A program made the position numbers and the translations under genes. The notes under the pieces were generated by a model. It saw only the letters and a list, made by a program, of their open reading frames with translations, made no database searches and was not told the DNA's origin. Positions 22,501 to 33,897 of a stretch of 64,000 bases of DNA are shown piece after piece; within the stretch, counting starts at the first letter, position 1; each line of letters begins with the position of its first letter. The stretch comes from Thozetella sp. PMI_491 (lineage: Eukaryota > Ascomycota > Sordariomycetes > Chaetosphaeriales > Chaetosphaeriaceae): positions 1,066,464-1,130,463 of the forward strand of contig MU270030.1 in the NCBI GenBank assembly GCA_021432635.1, in the 5' to 3' direction.

Positions 22501-24393
22501 GGACTTGAACAAGGATCCAATCATGCGAAACATCATGGACATGGTCATCATATTGGCAAACATGAAAAGTAAGTGAATGAAGAAGCTCGAGGTTGTCTGT
22601 TTCAGGTTGGCTAGAAAGTAGATGGGAATGTGAAGACAGATGGACATAGCAAGCTTTGTTGGGAACTCGGTGACCATCGAGGCTACGGCCTCGGCGAAAG
22701 GATGATAGAAGGCGTACTGGTGGTGCTTGTGTACCACTGGACGAGTAGCCCACATAATAGTGATCTAAGTAGCTGCATTTTAGCACCCATCTAGAACATC
22801 AGGGGTCGCGTAGTGGAAATAGTGGTGGCAGACCTCATACGCGGGTGCGAAAGAGTTGACGACTAGGGCGAAGAAAATGAGCATTGCCCTTTGATCCAGA
22901 CTGTCCGTGCTGTCTGGCAGGCTGTAGAACGCGCTGCCTACCACCAGCCCTAGAATACCATTAGCGATCACGGCCCCAATCGTCGCGCCGACCTCGTTGC
23001 GTATTCGTTGAAGGGCCCTCTGGGTGCAGATAAGGACTTCCATGGTCCAAGATAGTGGGTATGTAGAAGTCCAGAGCCTGCAGAATAGACACGGTTAGGA
23101 AGTCTCGACGGATGATAGCAATGGCGTGCTTGCACTTACTGCCGCTGCTCGGCGCGACCTGCGTCATCATTGGCACAAGAAACGGACTCAGTCTCGAGGA
23201 TCTCGGCGCGCAGCTCTTTGGCCAAGTCGCTCTGTTTCCAGACGTTGGCGAACTCCTCTGGAAGTCTTGGGACTTTGTTCTTGAATCCCTCTTGGATTAT
23301 GCGCTCTTCTGGGCTGGTCAAAGAGGTTAGGAAATCTGCGGTCGTGGCGCTACTTCTCTTTTCGAAACCTAGCGAGGTGAAATACTCCACGGCTAGGTGC
23401 GCAGGCCCGAAGTAGATTTGTCGCCCCTCGTACAATAACATGACCTTGTCAAAATTCTGCACATAGGTGTCAGAGAAGTGCAAGACAGGCGACCACGGCA
23501 GTATCTTCTATCTTCACTCACATGGTACATCTCCTGCGAGGCCTGGTATAGACTCATAGCCACGGTGGATTGCTTAGAGCTGGTCGACTCCCGGAGCAGC
23601 TTGACGAAGCGGAGAGCCGTAAGGCTGTCCAGACCCCTCGTGCTATTGTCCCAGCATTGGAATTGCGCGCCGCCGATGAAAGTCTCGGCGATGCTAGTCC
23701 GTCTCTTCTCTCCACCGCTTATGCCCCGGATCATGGCATTCCCGACCCTGGTGCCGTAAGCGTCGGTCAAACCGAAACGTTCGGCAGTGGCTCGAGCTAT
23801 CTGATCATTGTCGGGCTGGTTGCGTGTCGAGGCAGCGAATTCCAGGGTCTGACCGAGCGTCAACTCGGCGAAGTGGACGTCCAGCTCGGCGAGGTAAACT
23901 CGTTCACCCTTGAATTGCTTATTCGTACGTTGGTTCGGGAGTCCTGCATCCTCAACTTTCAGTATTCGTGGGAAGAACTGCCGGGGCCTGAGATTTGTGT
24001 TTACCCACCTTGATACAGGATTTGACTTCCTTTGCTGATTTCGAACCCTCGGCCTGAGCTAGCCAATGCCTTCAGTAACGTTGAACAGCCGCTTCCTGGG
24101 CGTCCGAGCACGAGGAGCATCTCCCCGGGGCGTATCAGGCCTTCCATGTCATACAAGATCTGAACCCTTTGCGGCGATTGGGATCGGAGCAACGAGATGA
24201 GAAAGCTGGGAATTGCAAACAGATACGATCCAACGGTAGGCTGCCATCGAGTTGAGCTCACAGACCCAGACCCGGTACAATTGACATGTCGGAACGAAAC
24301 ACCAATCCTCGGTCTTCTATCGTCCGTTTTCTGGCGGTGAGCTGGCTGCTGTGGCCGGACATCATCTTGGCTGGGTTTCTTTTCGCGGTCCAT
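19591..24393 (-). CDS. Full-size PDR-type ABC transporter (ABC-G family)
   Basis: Eleven exons: 24393-24009, 23943-23522, 23456-23140, 23077-22834, 22764-22345, 22289-22114, 22058-21701, 21640-21250, 21188-20623, 20560-20103, 20029-19591; 1391 residues, all phases consistent. Layout is NBD-TMD-NBD-TMD. NBD1 has the degenerate Walker A G-R-P-G-S-G-C-S-T (97-105), signature S-G-G-E-K-R-R and C-W-D-N-S-T-R-G-L-D; NBD2 has G-V-T-G-A-G-K-T (775-782), N-V-E-Q-R-K-R-L and D-E-P-T-S-G-L-D (Asp905). TMD1 ends in the E-S-L-M-I-N-E motif region; TMD2 contains Y-L-I-E-G. It should export hydrophobic compounds or drugs at the plasma membrane. An upstream in-frame ATG at 24492 is possible; I prefer 24393. 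Intron 21700-21641 is in frame (60 bases). A P450 gene lies just upstream on the same strand. Confidence 0.93.
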
Positions 24394-25536
24394 GGCAAGG
24401 TGATCTCGCTGTTCAGGAATGTTTGCAGCCCCGATTGACTGCTCCAAGCGTAATACCCTGTTGCAGTCACTTAAAATTGGCGGAGGGACCAAAGTCGTCT
24501 CGCAGATACACGTCTCAATCGACCGATTAGGTCACAAGGACTAGCGTAGATTGATCTGGGAAGTTTGTTTAGGCCCGGGCCACTACTGGGGTCCAAGATT
24601 GTGTTTGCGGGGACTAGAAGTCAAGCCGGCAGATCTGAGCTGTGAGAACAAACCGCGCCCCTAAGCTGCTTTGAAGCACGGACACATAAGTGCCCAAGCC
24701 TGAGGGTGGTGCTCAAAGCTCAATTAGCCGGTGATTTTGTTGGTCTCCCCGGGCCGGATGCTACTTTCCCCGGGGCGTTGTTCTACCGCACTGTATTACC
24801 GGAGGGGGTTGTCGCCACTGGGTCAGTGCCAACTGCTTCGCCCCCGGGGGTGGTCTGTCACCCTGTTCAGGCGGGAACTAATGTACGACGGGACGATCCA
24901 TGCCCAGCATGGCCCTAGCACATCCCGGCACGGCAGGGGTGGGGCGGTGAGGCTGACAGAGAGGGGGCGAAATGCAACATCGGCTCGTAACAGAGCGGCA
25001 GCTTGGGGGCCACCTGCGCTACGACGGTCGTAATATACCCACACCGGGCATGTCCAGTCTTCCTCCAACGCTGTTACGCCTACGCCACTGTCGCAAAGTA
25101 CATGAAGTGCCTAGTAACAGCACGCCTTTCAGCTGTCTCTCGCGCAGGTGACCAATTAAGTACATCAAATTTACAGGTGACATGGCTGCAGGAATGACAA
25201 CCTGACCCCTTTGCACGTTAGGTGACAAACAAAGAAGCCGGACACGTCCTTTCCCGATGACACGGCATCGCATATATGGCGTCGACCGGCCGGATGTTTA
25301 GCTGGTCATAATGACAGATCAGATAGTTAGGTCATCTTGCATGTGGAGGATTTCATTTAACCTAATTCTGGTAGGAATGGAACCGGTGAAACAGGAATTA
25401 ACCGGCAGCCCGTAGCAGCGAGCATTTAGGACGAGGTCACGTGTAATACTAGCATAGTCTTAGGATCAGCAGGGTCTTGCTTCATTATCGAAGCTTGCTG
25501 GCTAGTGAAATAGGTAGCGATACAGTAGCTCGTTCA
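24394..25536. other. Intergenic, promoter of the ABC transporter
   Basis: Contains the upstream region of the transporter and the 3' flank of the P450 gene. No coding region is supported. Confidence 0.5.
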
Positions 25537-27372
25537 CTATAGAGCTCGTAATCGTGCGTATGGCATATCAGGCAGTCTGAAGATTCTCTCAGAGCACTTC
25601 AGCGTCTGCTTGTCCTCCGGCAACGGTAGGAACTCGAAGTTCAGAACCAGCAAGGCCACAAAGATTTGGAATTCCATGACAGCAAGTTTACGCCCTAGAA
25701 GAATTGGATCAATAACGTTAGTAGACAGTCCCGAGTCCCGAGTTGAGCCCCCACTGAAACACAGACGACTTGGAATGGCAACTCACCCGAGCATCCCCGG
25801 TACCCTCCACCGAAAGCGAGGGAAGGCAATGCGTTTGCGTTGAACACCTCTTTGCCCGTTTGCTCATCTCTGACGAGCCAACGTCTCGGCTCAAAGACGT
25901 CCAGGTCACGGCCTGCGTTACCCTCGAATCCAGCCCCGAACCTTGCACCGGCGGCTTGGCTAGTTGCCGTGCGGAGTGACTCGTCACATGGGTATGGTGT
26001 GTGGTTTATGTGGAAGTTCATGAAGATCTCCGCACCCTTGGGGATTTTGCAGCCAAGGATCTCAGTATCAGCCACGGCTGAACGCAGATTACCCTTGGCA
26101 ACCCCTCCGAGGCGGAACACCTCTTCGCACACCGCCTCGAGATATGGTAGGTGGGCCTCGAGGAGTTCGTCCATGGACGGGGTAATGCTGCCGGGGAACG
26201 CAGCTTGGAGTTCGGCGCGTAACGAGGATTGGACAGCGGGGTTGGAGTCCATGAACCTAGCGAACCAGGTGAGGGCGTTGGCTGTAGTATCGTAACCCTG
26301 CGAAAGAAAAGTTAGTCATGGATGGGACAGTGTGCATCTATGCAATACGTACCGCAACAAGCATAAAGAATGTCTCGTCTATCATGGTCTGGTCCTTCGT
26401 CGGATCTTTCATAGGCTCTTTGGTCTTTCTTGCCTCGAAAACCTGTCGGCGAAGGACCAAGTCCATCATACAGGTGTCCTCCTCTTCAAGTTCGAGCCTC
26501 CCCAGCTCGAGGCGCTGGAATCGTTCCACAGCTTCCTTCATTACCACTGTAATCTCGGAATTGACAGTGTTTCGGAACTGGCGATGTCGGGGTAGATACG
26601 TCGCAATCTTCTGCAAGAGTCCGGGGATTGGCGACTGCGAGTTGCGTGATATGACGTCGGCAATATAGTCAACCTCTTTCTTGAGGAAGAGTCCTCGGGG
26701 CGGGGTCAATGTCTCATGTATACCGTCGCCGGCGATTAGGCTACGCGTCTTTGCAATCTCGTACTTCGTAACGCCCGGCTCCTCACCTACGAGCGCGACC
26801 CACATGGCATCCAGGGTTGCGTTTTGGAAGTCGCTAAGGACCTTGAACGGCACGTCTGACGCCTTGAGCCGCCATAGCGCTACCAATTCGAGTGTGGTCT
26901 TATAGATGCTCGGCGCAGCGACTCTACGGATGAACTCGACACGGAACACGTCGGCCCAAAGGCGCTTCTGCGCGCGTAGCTTCGGGGTGTTGTATTGGCT
27001 GTTTGTAGCATCGGCAAACAAAGGCTTGAAGGTGTTGATGGCCATGGGCGCCCTGTCGAACTCCTTGTTGCGGCGGAGGAGGATATCCTCGATCTCTCTC
27101 GGGTCCTCTAAAATGATCAATGGCTTGCGAATGGCGGGAAACAGCATCTGGGCGATGGGCACGCCCAGTCTCTGGGTGGTGATGGAGAAAATGGACGTCG
27201 AGTATTCATTGCTTTTCTCGATGGCGGGGATGAGATCGGGGATGTCACCAGTGAAGCGGTCGGCAGAATGTTTGTTGTAGGGGATGCCAGGATATGGCTT
27301 GGGGTAGAACTTTCGTCGGCCAGTATAGAGAAGGGCGACTGAAGCCACGCACAGCGATACGTAGAGCCACAT
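25537..27372 (-). CDS. Cytochrome P450 monooxygenase
   Basis: Exons 27372-26353, 26297-25787, 25694-25537; 562 residues. The N-terminus (M-W-L-Y-V-S-L-C-V-A) is a membrane anchor followed by a Pro-rich hinge. The I-helix carries the canonical oxygen-activation motif A-G-Y-D-T-T (straddling the first intron), the K-helix E-E-V-F-R, and the heme loop F-G-G-G-Y-R-G-C with Cys509 as axial ligand. The start was chosen as the ATG beginning the anchor; the frame stays open 58 codons further upstream. Introns are 55 and 92 bases. This is a regular microsomal monooxygenase; substrate unknown. It shares strand and neighbourhood with the ABC transporter, suggesting a product-and-export pairing, which is inference. 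It is clearly unlike the two other P450s in this window. Confidence 0.93.
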
Positions 27373-28111
27373 CTTGTGCGGTCGCCTTCCGATGGCTTGT
27401 CTACAGATGGGGCTATTGTTGACGGAAGGAAGAAGAAAATGTTTCAGGTGGGGTGGTGGGATGGGCGGAATGGCGGAATAGTGGGCAGGTGGGATGGAGC
27501 TCAGGACTAACAAACGTAGGGCGAGCTCTGACAGACAAACAAACAAAGCTGCAGATTAAAGATGCAGGTGCCCCCGCCACCCTCTGAGAAATGCCGCCAA
27601 CAAGCGTTTCTTGATGCACCAAGAGACGGCACACCACTATAAATACGAAAGAGGAGTGGTACGCGCCCGCTAGCCTTAACCAATCCGAGCATCATACACA
27701 GTCTGGTCACCCAATCAGCGATGAAGTACTAATTCCACCCCTGTCCGCGTGCAACCAACGAAAATTAGGATTTGGCCGATCCAGAGCGCTAGAACTATCG
27801 GTTGGAGCGCTGGGAGCCCGCTGCCAACTGCCAAGGGAATCAGGGGGCTTAAGGCAGTGGTCCATCAGAAGCTAATACATCCTGCAGCCTGCACACCCTC
27901 CTGCGTGGACGTTTAGAGCACGCTCAAATGACGAATAAGTAACTTGTATGAGCAAAATGGATAGGGCAGAGCAGACCTGACAACTAACACGACCCGGGAA
28001 TGGATTAGGCAGTTATTCCGAACATTTGAAACTTTGGAAATCAAATTGAGAAATGAGAACCTTGCATATGCAATACAGAGGGGGATGTATGCACCATCAA
28101 CTTCATGTTCT
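27373..28111. other. Intergenic, P450 promoter region
   Basis: Upstream region of the P450 starting at 27372 and 3' flank of the next P450. A TATTTATAG element sits near 27640 on the minus strand. No gene. Confidence 0.5.
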
Positions 28112-29851
28112 CTAAGCCTTGCTGGCTTCAATTTGCACTTTCTTGATGTGGCCAGCAACATCCTCTGAGCTCCCGACTTCCTTCTCTACGGGCCTGTCTA
28201 GCCCCCAAGATGGTTTCTCCTTGGGACATAACCTCACCTTGATGTCCTTATCGGGCAAGACGAAGATACGGGCAACTCCCAGCCCGAAAGACTGTTGTGT
28301 TGTGACTTGATCCCAGGAACCGAGGACTGGCTCGATGTCTAAGTTTGCGATGACGAAAGCGACAGCCGCAAGTATTTCAACCTGTGCCATGTGCCGCCCC
28401 AGACACAGCGTAGAGCCGGCACCGAAAGGCTGGAAAGCTGCCGAGGTTGTCCTTTTGAGCTTCCCAGTCTTTGGGTCGAGGAATCGCCTGTGCTGAAAGG
28501 TACCTGCATCATGTCCCCATATATCTTGTCTGAAATGCTGAACGACGTTCGGTATTAGGACGATACCTCCCTTCTTCAGTAGATATTGGTTGTCGAGCAT
28601 GTGGTCCTCGAGCACTTGCCGGATGACTAGTGTTCCGACACCACGGTAGCGGAGGACCTCTTGGAAGGTAGATGTGAGGACGGGACACGAGTTCTTGAAA
28701 TCAGACAGGTCAAAGTTCTCCATCGCCCGTCCTAGATACGCATCTTGACGCATTTCAGCCCTGCACTCTGCAAGGACCACGGGATCGGAGAAGATGTGAT
28801 ATAGCATCCAGAATGCTGCAGGGCCGACGTTGTTTAGACTGGCTAGGAGAGCTCCGGCTTCTCCGCGATAGATGTCATCCTTCGTAAATCCTGTATCGAT
28901 GGAATGCCCCAGACGGGCATGAAAAGCCGGCGAAGCGCCGTGATGATGTCCACGTTCAAAATAAGACTTGAAGCCGTTGAAAAGGTGTTCTCGAGCCTTA
29001 ATTCCATTTCTGGCGATTATCCTGGGGAAGATACCGGCCGAAATGAGCGGAACAGCTTTCTCCCAAGTACTATACTTGTTAGTCTCCTGACTCTTCGAAG
29101 ACGGAAGATAGCAAGTACTCACTACCAGGCTTTCTCGAAAGCGGGCTGTCTGAACGGATTGCCTGGCCCGTACTCAGCATCTGTTGTAGCCAGAATGACT
29201 TTGTGCTGGATCCACTGGAAGAGGTTGACGAAGCCTGATTCCCCTCCCTGGACTGATAGATCAAGAGAGTTCCCTAGGGTGCGTACTAGACGCTGGCACA
29301 TCGAGTTGAGATCAGGACCGGGAGACATAACAGGACGGAAATAGCTGTGGAAAGTGACAAAATGGCCGTCTTCCCCGGATGGATTCTTGTTTAAGGTGCA
29401 CTTCGTTTCCTCGCTTAAACCCAAGAGGTTGGTCATTGCAGCTGCCTCGATGGCCGCGAATGAGATGACTTTGGGATGGCGCTGAAGCATAGATACTAAT
29501 GAGGTCCCGTTGATGACATACAACCGCATCCAGAGCAGCCGCAAGGTGTATATGGGGAGGCCATATTGGTGGCTAAGGGCACGCGCATGTCAGCGGACTA
29601 TCCTCGAGGAGAACAAGATGCTAAGTCCCAAGGTGATGAGCTATAGATGCACTTGAGGAAAATGCTCACAACAAATGGGTACAAAGCTTGGACCTCCGTA
29701 ATAAGAGACTTATTGCCGGCGAGATGAACGGAATCGAGCTAAGAAGAACTGGTGGCTCGCTTGCATCCTGCGCTGACTGAAGCAGTAATTGCAAAATGCC
29801 CCAGAGGACCGCTGCAAGTCCACCAATAATAATCGCAACAAAGAGTACCAT
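28112..29851 (-). CDS. Cytochrome P450 of the CYP7/CYP8 (prostacyclin synthase-like) class
   Basis: Exons 29851-29670, 29572-29123, 29069-28112; 529 residues. The N-terminal helix (M-V-L-F-V-A-I-I-I-G) anchors it in the ER; splicing restores H-Q-Y-G-L-P-I-Y-T-L, a family motif. K-helix E-V-L-R (348-351), heme loop F-G-A-G-S-T-L-C-L-G-R with Cys433. The I-helix reads L-N-N-V-G-P-A-A-F-W (Asn at 289-290) instead of the usual acid-threonine pair; this matches the G-N-M-G-P-A-A-F-W type known from mammalian CYP8A1, which rearranges endoperoxides rather than activating oxygen. Fungal members of this class are common and mostly uncharacterised. First intron is 97 bases, second 53. The third P450 in the window (33898-35662) has exactly the same length and is a related but diverged member. 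Confidence 0.92.
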
Positions 29852-30448
29852 ATTGTGCTTGGAATGTTGCTCAGACTCAGACTTGAAGCAAGATGTGCTC
29901 TGAAAAGGAGAGCACAATGATCCCTATAAGGTTACGAAACTGATTCGAAAAGAATTGGTATCATGAGGCACTTGATTTTGGCGGAAAGAGCCTCCGGCAA
30001 TATGGCCGCTGTATGAGATAGGTATCTAAGCGACAGGGAAAGGATCGGTAAGTTGGCCCCCGGGGGGGGGGGGGGGGGGGGGGGGCATATTGCCAAACTA
30101 GGCATCCTGTTGTTAAGCTTGGTTACCACAGCCCAACGGCCATCTTGCGTCATGCCGTGCGCAGACCGAGAATAAGAATAGCAGAGATGATGACAAGGCT
30201 GACTACTGTCATTGAGGACTTCTGCTACTGTGGCAAGGTAAATGGTTGAAGATAAGAGACATAAAAAGTATTGATGATGGGATGTACCTCCGGAGGAGTA
30301 TCATGGTAGGGTATTCATGCAGCTCTGTCAACCACCTGGAACAAAGGCTCCCCGAATGGAGCGCCTCGCTACCTTGCCTTTACTACACCCCCAACCACTC
30401 AGATAGTAGAATCCCGTCTTCACCAAGCCACCAAGCCACAAACCTCCG
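29852..30448. other. Intergenic with a long G run
   Basis: Promoter side of the P450 at 29851; contains the C5-G24 run listed separately. No gene. Confidence 0.5.
30057..30085. repeat. C5 followed by G24 homopolymer
   Basis: Five C (30057-30061) directly followed by 24 G (30062-30085). Such a run can form G-quadruplex or be length-variable; it is also a place where assemblies are unreliable. Confidence 0.75.
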
Positions 30449-30458
30449 TATAATAAAA
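30449..30458 (+). promoter_or_regulatory. TATA box before the orphan exon
   Basis: TATAATAAAA 112 bases before the ATG at 30561, well placed for a core promoter. Confidence 0.45.
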
Positions 30459-30560
30459 TGCACCCCGCGGCTCCCCAATCCTACCTTCAAACTTTTAGAA
30501 GGAAGACTGGGCTTTTTTCTTTCGGATCCTTCGGTGCTGATCTTGGCGGGCCGTCTCTCC

Positions 30561-30711
30561 ATGGCGTCCGACACTTCTTGGCTCGTCACAACTCTACCAG
30601 GTCTGCTGTTATGCCTTACGGCAGTACTGCTAGTGCTCTTTTCTGCTAGACTAAAAGCAGTTATAGGAGCCATGCAATTGGTCTTTCATATTCTCTCTAT
30701 TCGAATACCAG
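30561..30711 (+). pseudogene. Orphan first exon: membrane anchor followed by a splice donor
   Basis: ATG at 30561 begins 50 codons with a strong hydrophobic helix (L-P-G-L-L-L-C-L-T-A-V-L-L-V-L-F) and ends I-P-G just before a good donor G|GTAAGC at 30712. This architecture resembles the first exon of a microsomal P450, where the anchor is followed by an I-P-G-P hinge. A TATA box sits upstream. I could not find a continuing exon downstream before the SAT4 gene at 31510, so the gene is probably truncated. If translated without splicing it would stop at 30746. P450 identity is a guess from architecture only. Confidence 0.4.
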
Positions 30712-31509
30712 GTAAGCCGCACCCGCAGCCGCCAGATGGGTCATAAACTCTACCTACGCTTCGGAAGTTCTTGGCTGCTCATATTGATCTCTAGAATGGC
30801 CCAACTACCACTAGCCCATCTGGGCTTAGCGGTATATGCAGCGGTCCGGAGTACAAGACAGCTCTGGCCGGTTCCAAGACGCCATAACCAATGTGGGGGA
30901 GGGGCGGGACATTGGGGGCGAGGAAATGAGACCGAGTCGCCACATCATTCACATCGTTTTCTTATAGGTTGAGAGTAAACAATACTATCTGCTTGGTCTA
31001 CCCAGTCCGTGCTGAGTAGGATGCTTCCGGTACATTGAACAGCTCTCTGAAAGGCCCCGCGGTTTTCGTGTCGTGCCTCTCGCATCGTTGCGGCCTTGCA
31101 ACGCCAAAGATGACTTTATAGGCTCGATTGGGCAGTACTCAGAGTTAAGCGAGGTTCTTCAACACCACCATATGCGCCGAACTTTTGCGTGCATCAAGGA
31201 GGCGTGGCGGGGATTCTAATAGGTGCTCATATGCCGTGTTGGGGTCCCAAATGGTAATCCTTCGACGGGTGATCCGTAGCAGGCAATGGCCATGAGGTTG
31301 CAGCCTTCTTGTCTTTCTTGTCCCCCCTTCTCCCCATGGAGGAAGTCAGTCCATCCAGCCCATTTCTCTCTTTTTCTGACAAGTGTGTGCCTGCCAAAAT
31401 CGTGTCAGCAACCACCTTCATTATCGCCATGAGCTTTAGTCGAACATCGTGAAAGTCCAACAAATATCGAAATACCATTCTAGACTTAACCGTACACACA
31501 GCATTCATC
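30712..31509. other. Intergenic
   Basis: No coding region supported. If the orphan exon once had a body, it has been deleted from here. The right end is the promoter of the SAT4-type gene. Confidence 0.4.
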
Positions 31510-33128
31510 ATGAAGATCCGCATGGAGATCCCAGGCGTGGATACAACGAAGATTCCGGCATTGCCGCCGCCACCCGGCGTCACGTCCAACTTCGTCGATC
31601 CACCGTCGCAAGCGCACATCCCCAAGATTGTGATCTATGTGACGGCACCCTTGATGGTTCTCGTCCTTGGTATACGCCTGCACACCCGTTTCAAGACCAG
31701 GAAGCTTGGCTGGGATGATTGTAAGTCCGAGAGCTCAACTGTCGACGGCCTGGCAAACACTAACGATAAGTTTCAACATTAGACCTCTGCATCATGTCGT
31801 TTGTTAGTCACGAATCTCACCTTTCTCCAAGTCGGCAGATACTGAACTCGAGAGGCAGGCGGCTGTTGTGGCTGATATGGTGCTCAGCTACATAGGTATG
31901 CGTTACCAATAGCATCAAAACCATAACTCAGGAGTATCGAAAGACTAACAGAGAAACTAAGTTGTTGAGCAAGCAGCTGGGCCACACATGTGGGATATTC
32001 CGCTCAGCAAGATCACCGTGAGCTATGCACAGGTAGGGGCATTCTCGAAACCCCCTCTCTTGAAGACTCTTGTTGACAAATCGAACAGAACGTCACCACC
32101 GCAGCGCTTACGTACTATGTGGCCGCCATGTTCATCAAAGCCTCTATCCTAGCCCTATACATCCGAGTATTTTCTCCCCTTCGAGCAGCCAACATTATGC
32201 TCTGGGCCGGCATTATATTTTCTACAGTTTTTCACCTCGCAACCATCATAACCTATCTCGCGACCTGCCTTCCGAAGCCCGAGGATGAGGCCACCGGAGG
32301 TTGGCTGTCGCTCTCATTTGATATCCGCACATACCGGATCGTTGGCTATCTCTCCGCAATTTCAGGGACTATAGGCACGGTGATTGACTTCTACATACTA
32401 TTTGTGCCTTTAGCCTTCCTGTGGAGCCTCCGGATATCTTTCCATCGCACAATGGCTCTCTCGGGCCTTTTTGCTACGGGAGCAGTGTAAGCGCGGCCTT
32501 GGGTTGTTCTTCGCTCCTACATTGACTAATTGTCTTCTAGGGCGGTTGTGTTTTCCACACTCTGTACCGTCTATCGTTGGTCCATTGCGAATACAGATGG
32601 TGTAGTCCAGGACCTTAGCTGGAAAGGTCCACCGATCTACGCCTACGGGTACATAAAACATTCTCTGGCTCACGAACACACTCTAGATATTGGGTTGCTG
32701 ATCGTGGTAATAGAATTGCCGAGATCAATATCGGTATCATCTGTAGCTGCATGCCCATCATTTTCGGCACCCTAAAGGGCTTTGCTACCACGACGGGATC
32801 TTGGATCACGAAGCTGCGATACAGTAGAACGAGTAAGGGAACGGGAGACTCAGAACCCTCGCAGGGAAGCGAGGCAAATATTAGCAAGGAGAAAGTGATC
32901 GAGGATGACAGACTTCCTCCCGTCCCGCATGGCGAGATCAGAGGGCTGAAATCATTCATGCGCAACTTCAACCGAACGAAGCCAGCGATCACCCAAACGC
33001 AGATGAGCGAGGCGCCGACGCTCCGCAGTGTAGACTACAGCTATCATGAACATCTCAAGCAGGGAGCGAGGGCGGAGGAAGGTTCCGTTCAGGGTGGCAG
33101 TGACCATCGGGGCGAAAGTCGCGGCTGA
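31510..33128 (+). CDS. SAT4/PTH11-type seven-helix membrane protein (fungal rhodopsin domain)
   Basis: Seven exons: 31510-31720, 31783-31802, 31859-31895, 31962-32032, 32089-32486, 32541-32648, 32687-33128; 428 residues. It shows the domain's landmarks: Lys-Leu-Gly-W-D-D-Y at the end of helix 2, G-P-H-M-W-D-I-P-L-S-K before helix 3, F-I-K-A-S-I-L-A-L-Y-I-R-V-F, D-F-Y-I-L-F-V-P-L-A-F-L-W in helix 6, and E-I-N-I-G-I-I-C-S-C-M-P in helix 7, followed by a charged cytosolic tail. Such proteins are candidate receptors or are found beside secondary-metabolism genes; function here unknown. Exons 2 and 3 are only 20 and 37 bases. The last intron, as I place it (32649-32686), is just 38 bases; if it is wrong the gene has a frameshift there. 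Confidence 0.85.
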
Positions 33129-33897
33129 GGAGATCTGGTTATGCTGCATCACAAGGTTCGGGACCTAGCAATGCATTGTCGTGGCACAAGCTAGGAGCTT
33201 TGGGTTAGCTTCGGTAGATCTGAGAAAATGACATCTTCGAATTGTACGATTAATAGCAAGCACCGTTATTGCCCTAGCCAACCAGCCATACCCCGTATTT
33301 CCTTCGTGAGAACATCTAGAGACTGCCGTGTGAAGGTTCTAGGCAGCCAGGTGACTTGCGGAGAACCATGGGAATGTATGGAAAGGTGTGTCACACTACA
33401 TAATCCTTGTAATATAAGGCCGGCATGTGCTTATATTGCGGCTGAGATTACCGACATCGTTGGCCGACCTCCGCACATCAGTCTGCCTTACTACCCGATT
33501 CTCGGCGGATAGGCCGGATATTAGGTCTCCCGAAGCAAATGGGCCACATCCTTGCATTGCTATAGCAGATTACAGTGCCACAAGCTCACAGCTGTAGACC
33601 AGTGGCTGTCAATAAAGCGCCAAAGGCTGCGTCGTGAGATTACAGATTACCCCGAGGGGTAGATGTACAGCTTCAGCCCAGCCTGCAGTTGGTAGTAAGG
33701 ATGAGATTATGATGGCCCAGATTGTGCACGTATAGCGATATCTGACTCGCTTTATCTCAACCTCCTCTCCTTCATCATGGACATTCCCAAGCGAGATTTG
33801 TTGGTGCTCACTACCTAAAGACAACGAGGATAACTTCACAACAGTGTCTGAAGTTCGGATGACCTGTTCTCTGTACTGTTCTTATCTCTAATTCGAG
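33129..33897. other. Intergenic
   Basis: 3' flank of the SAT4-type gene and promoter of the following P450. No gene seen. Confidence 0.5.
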
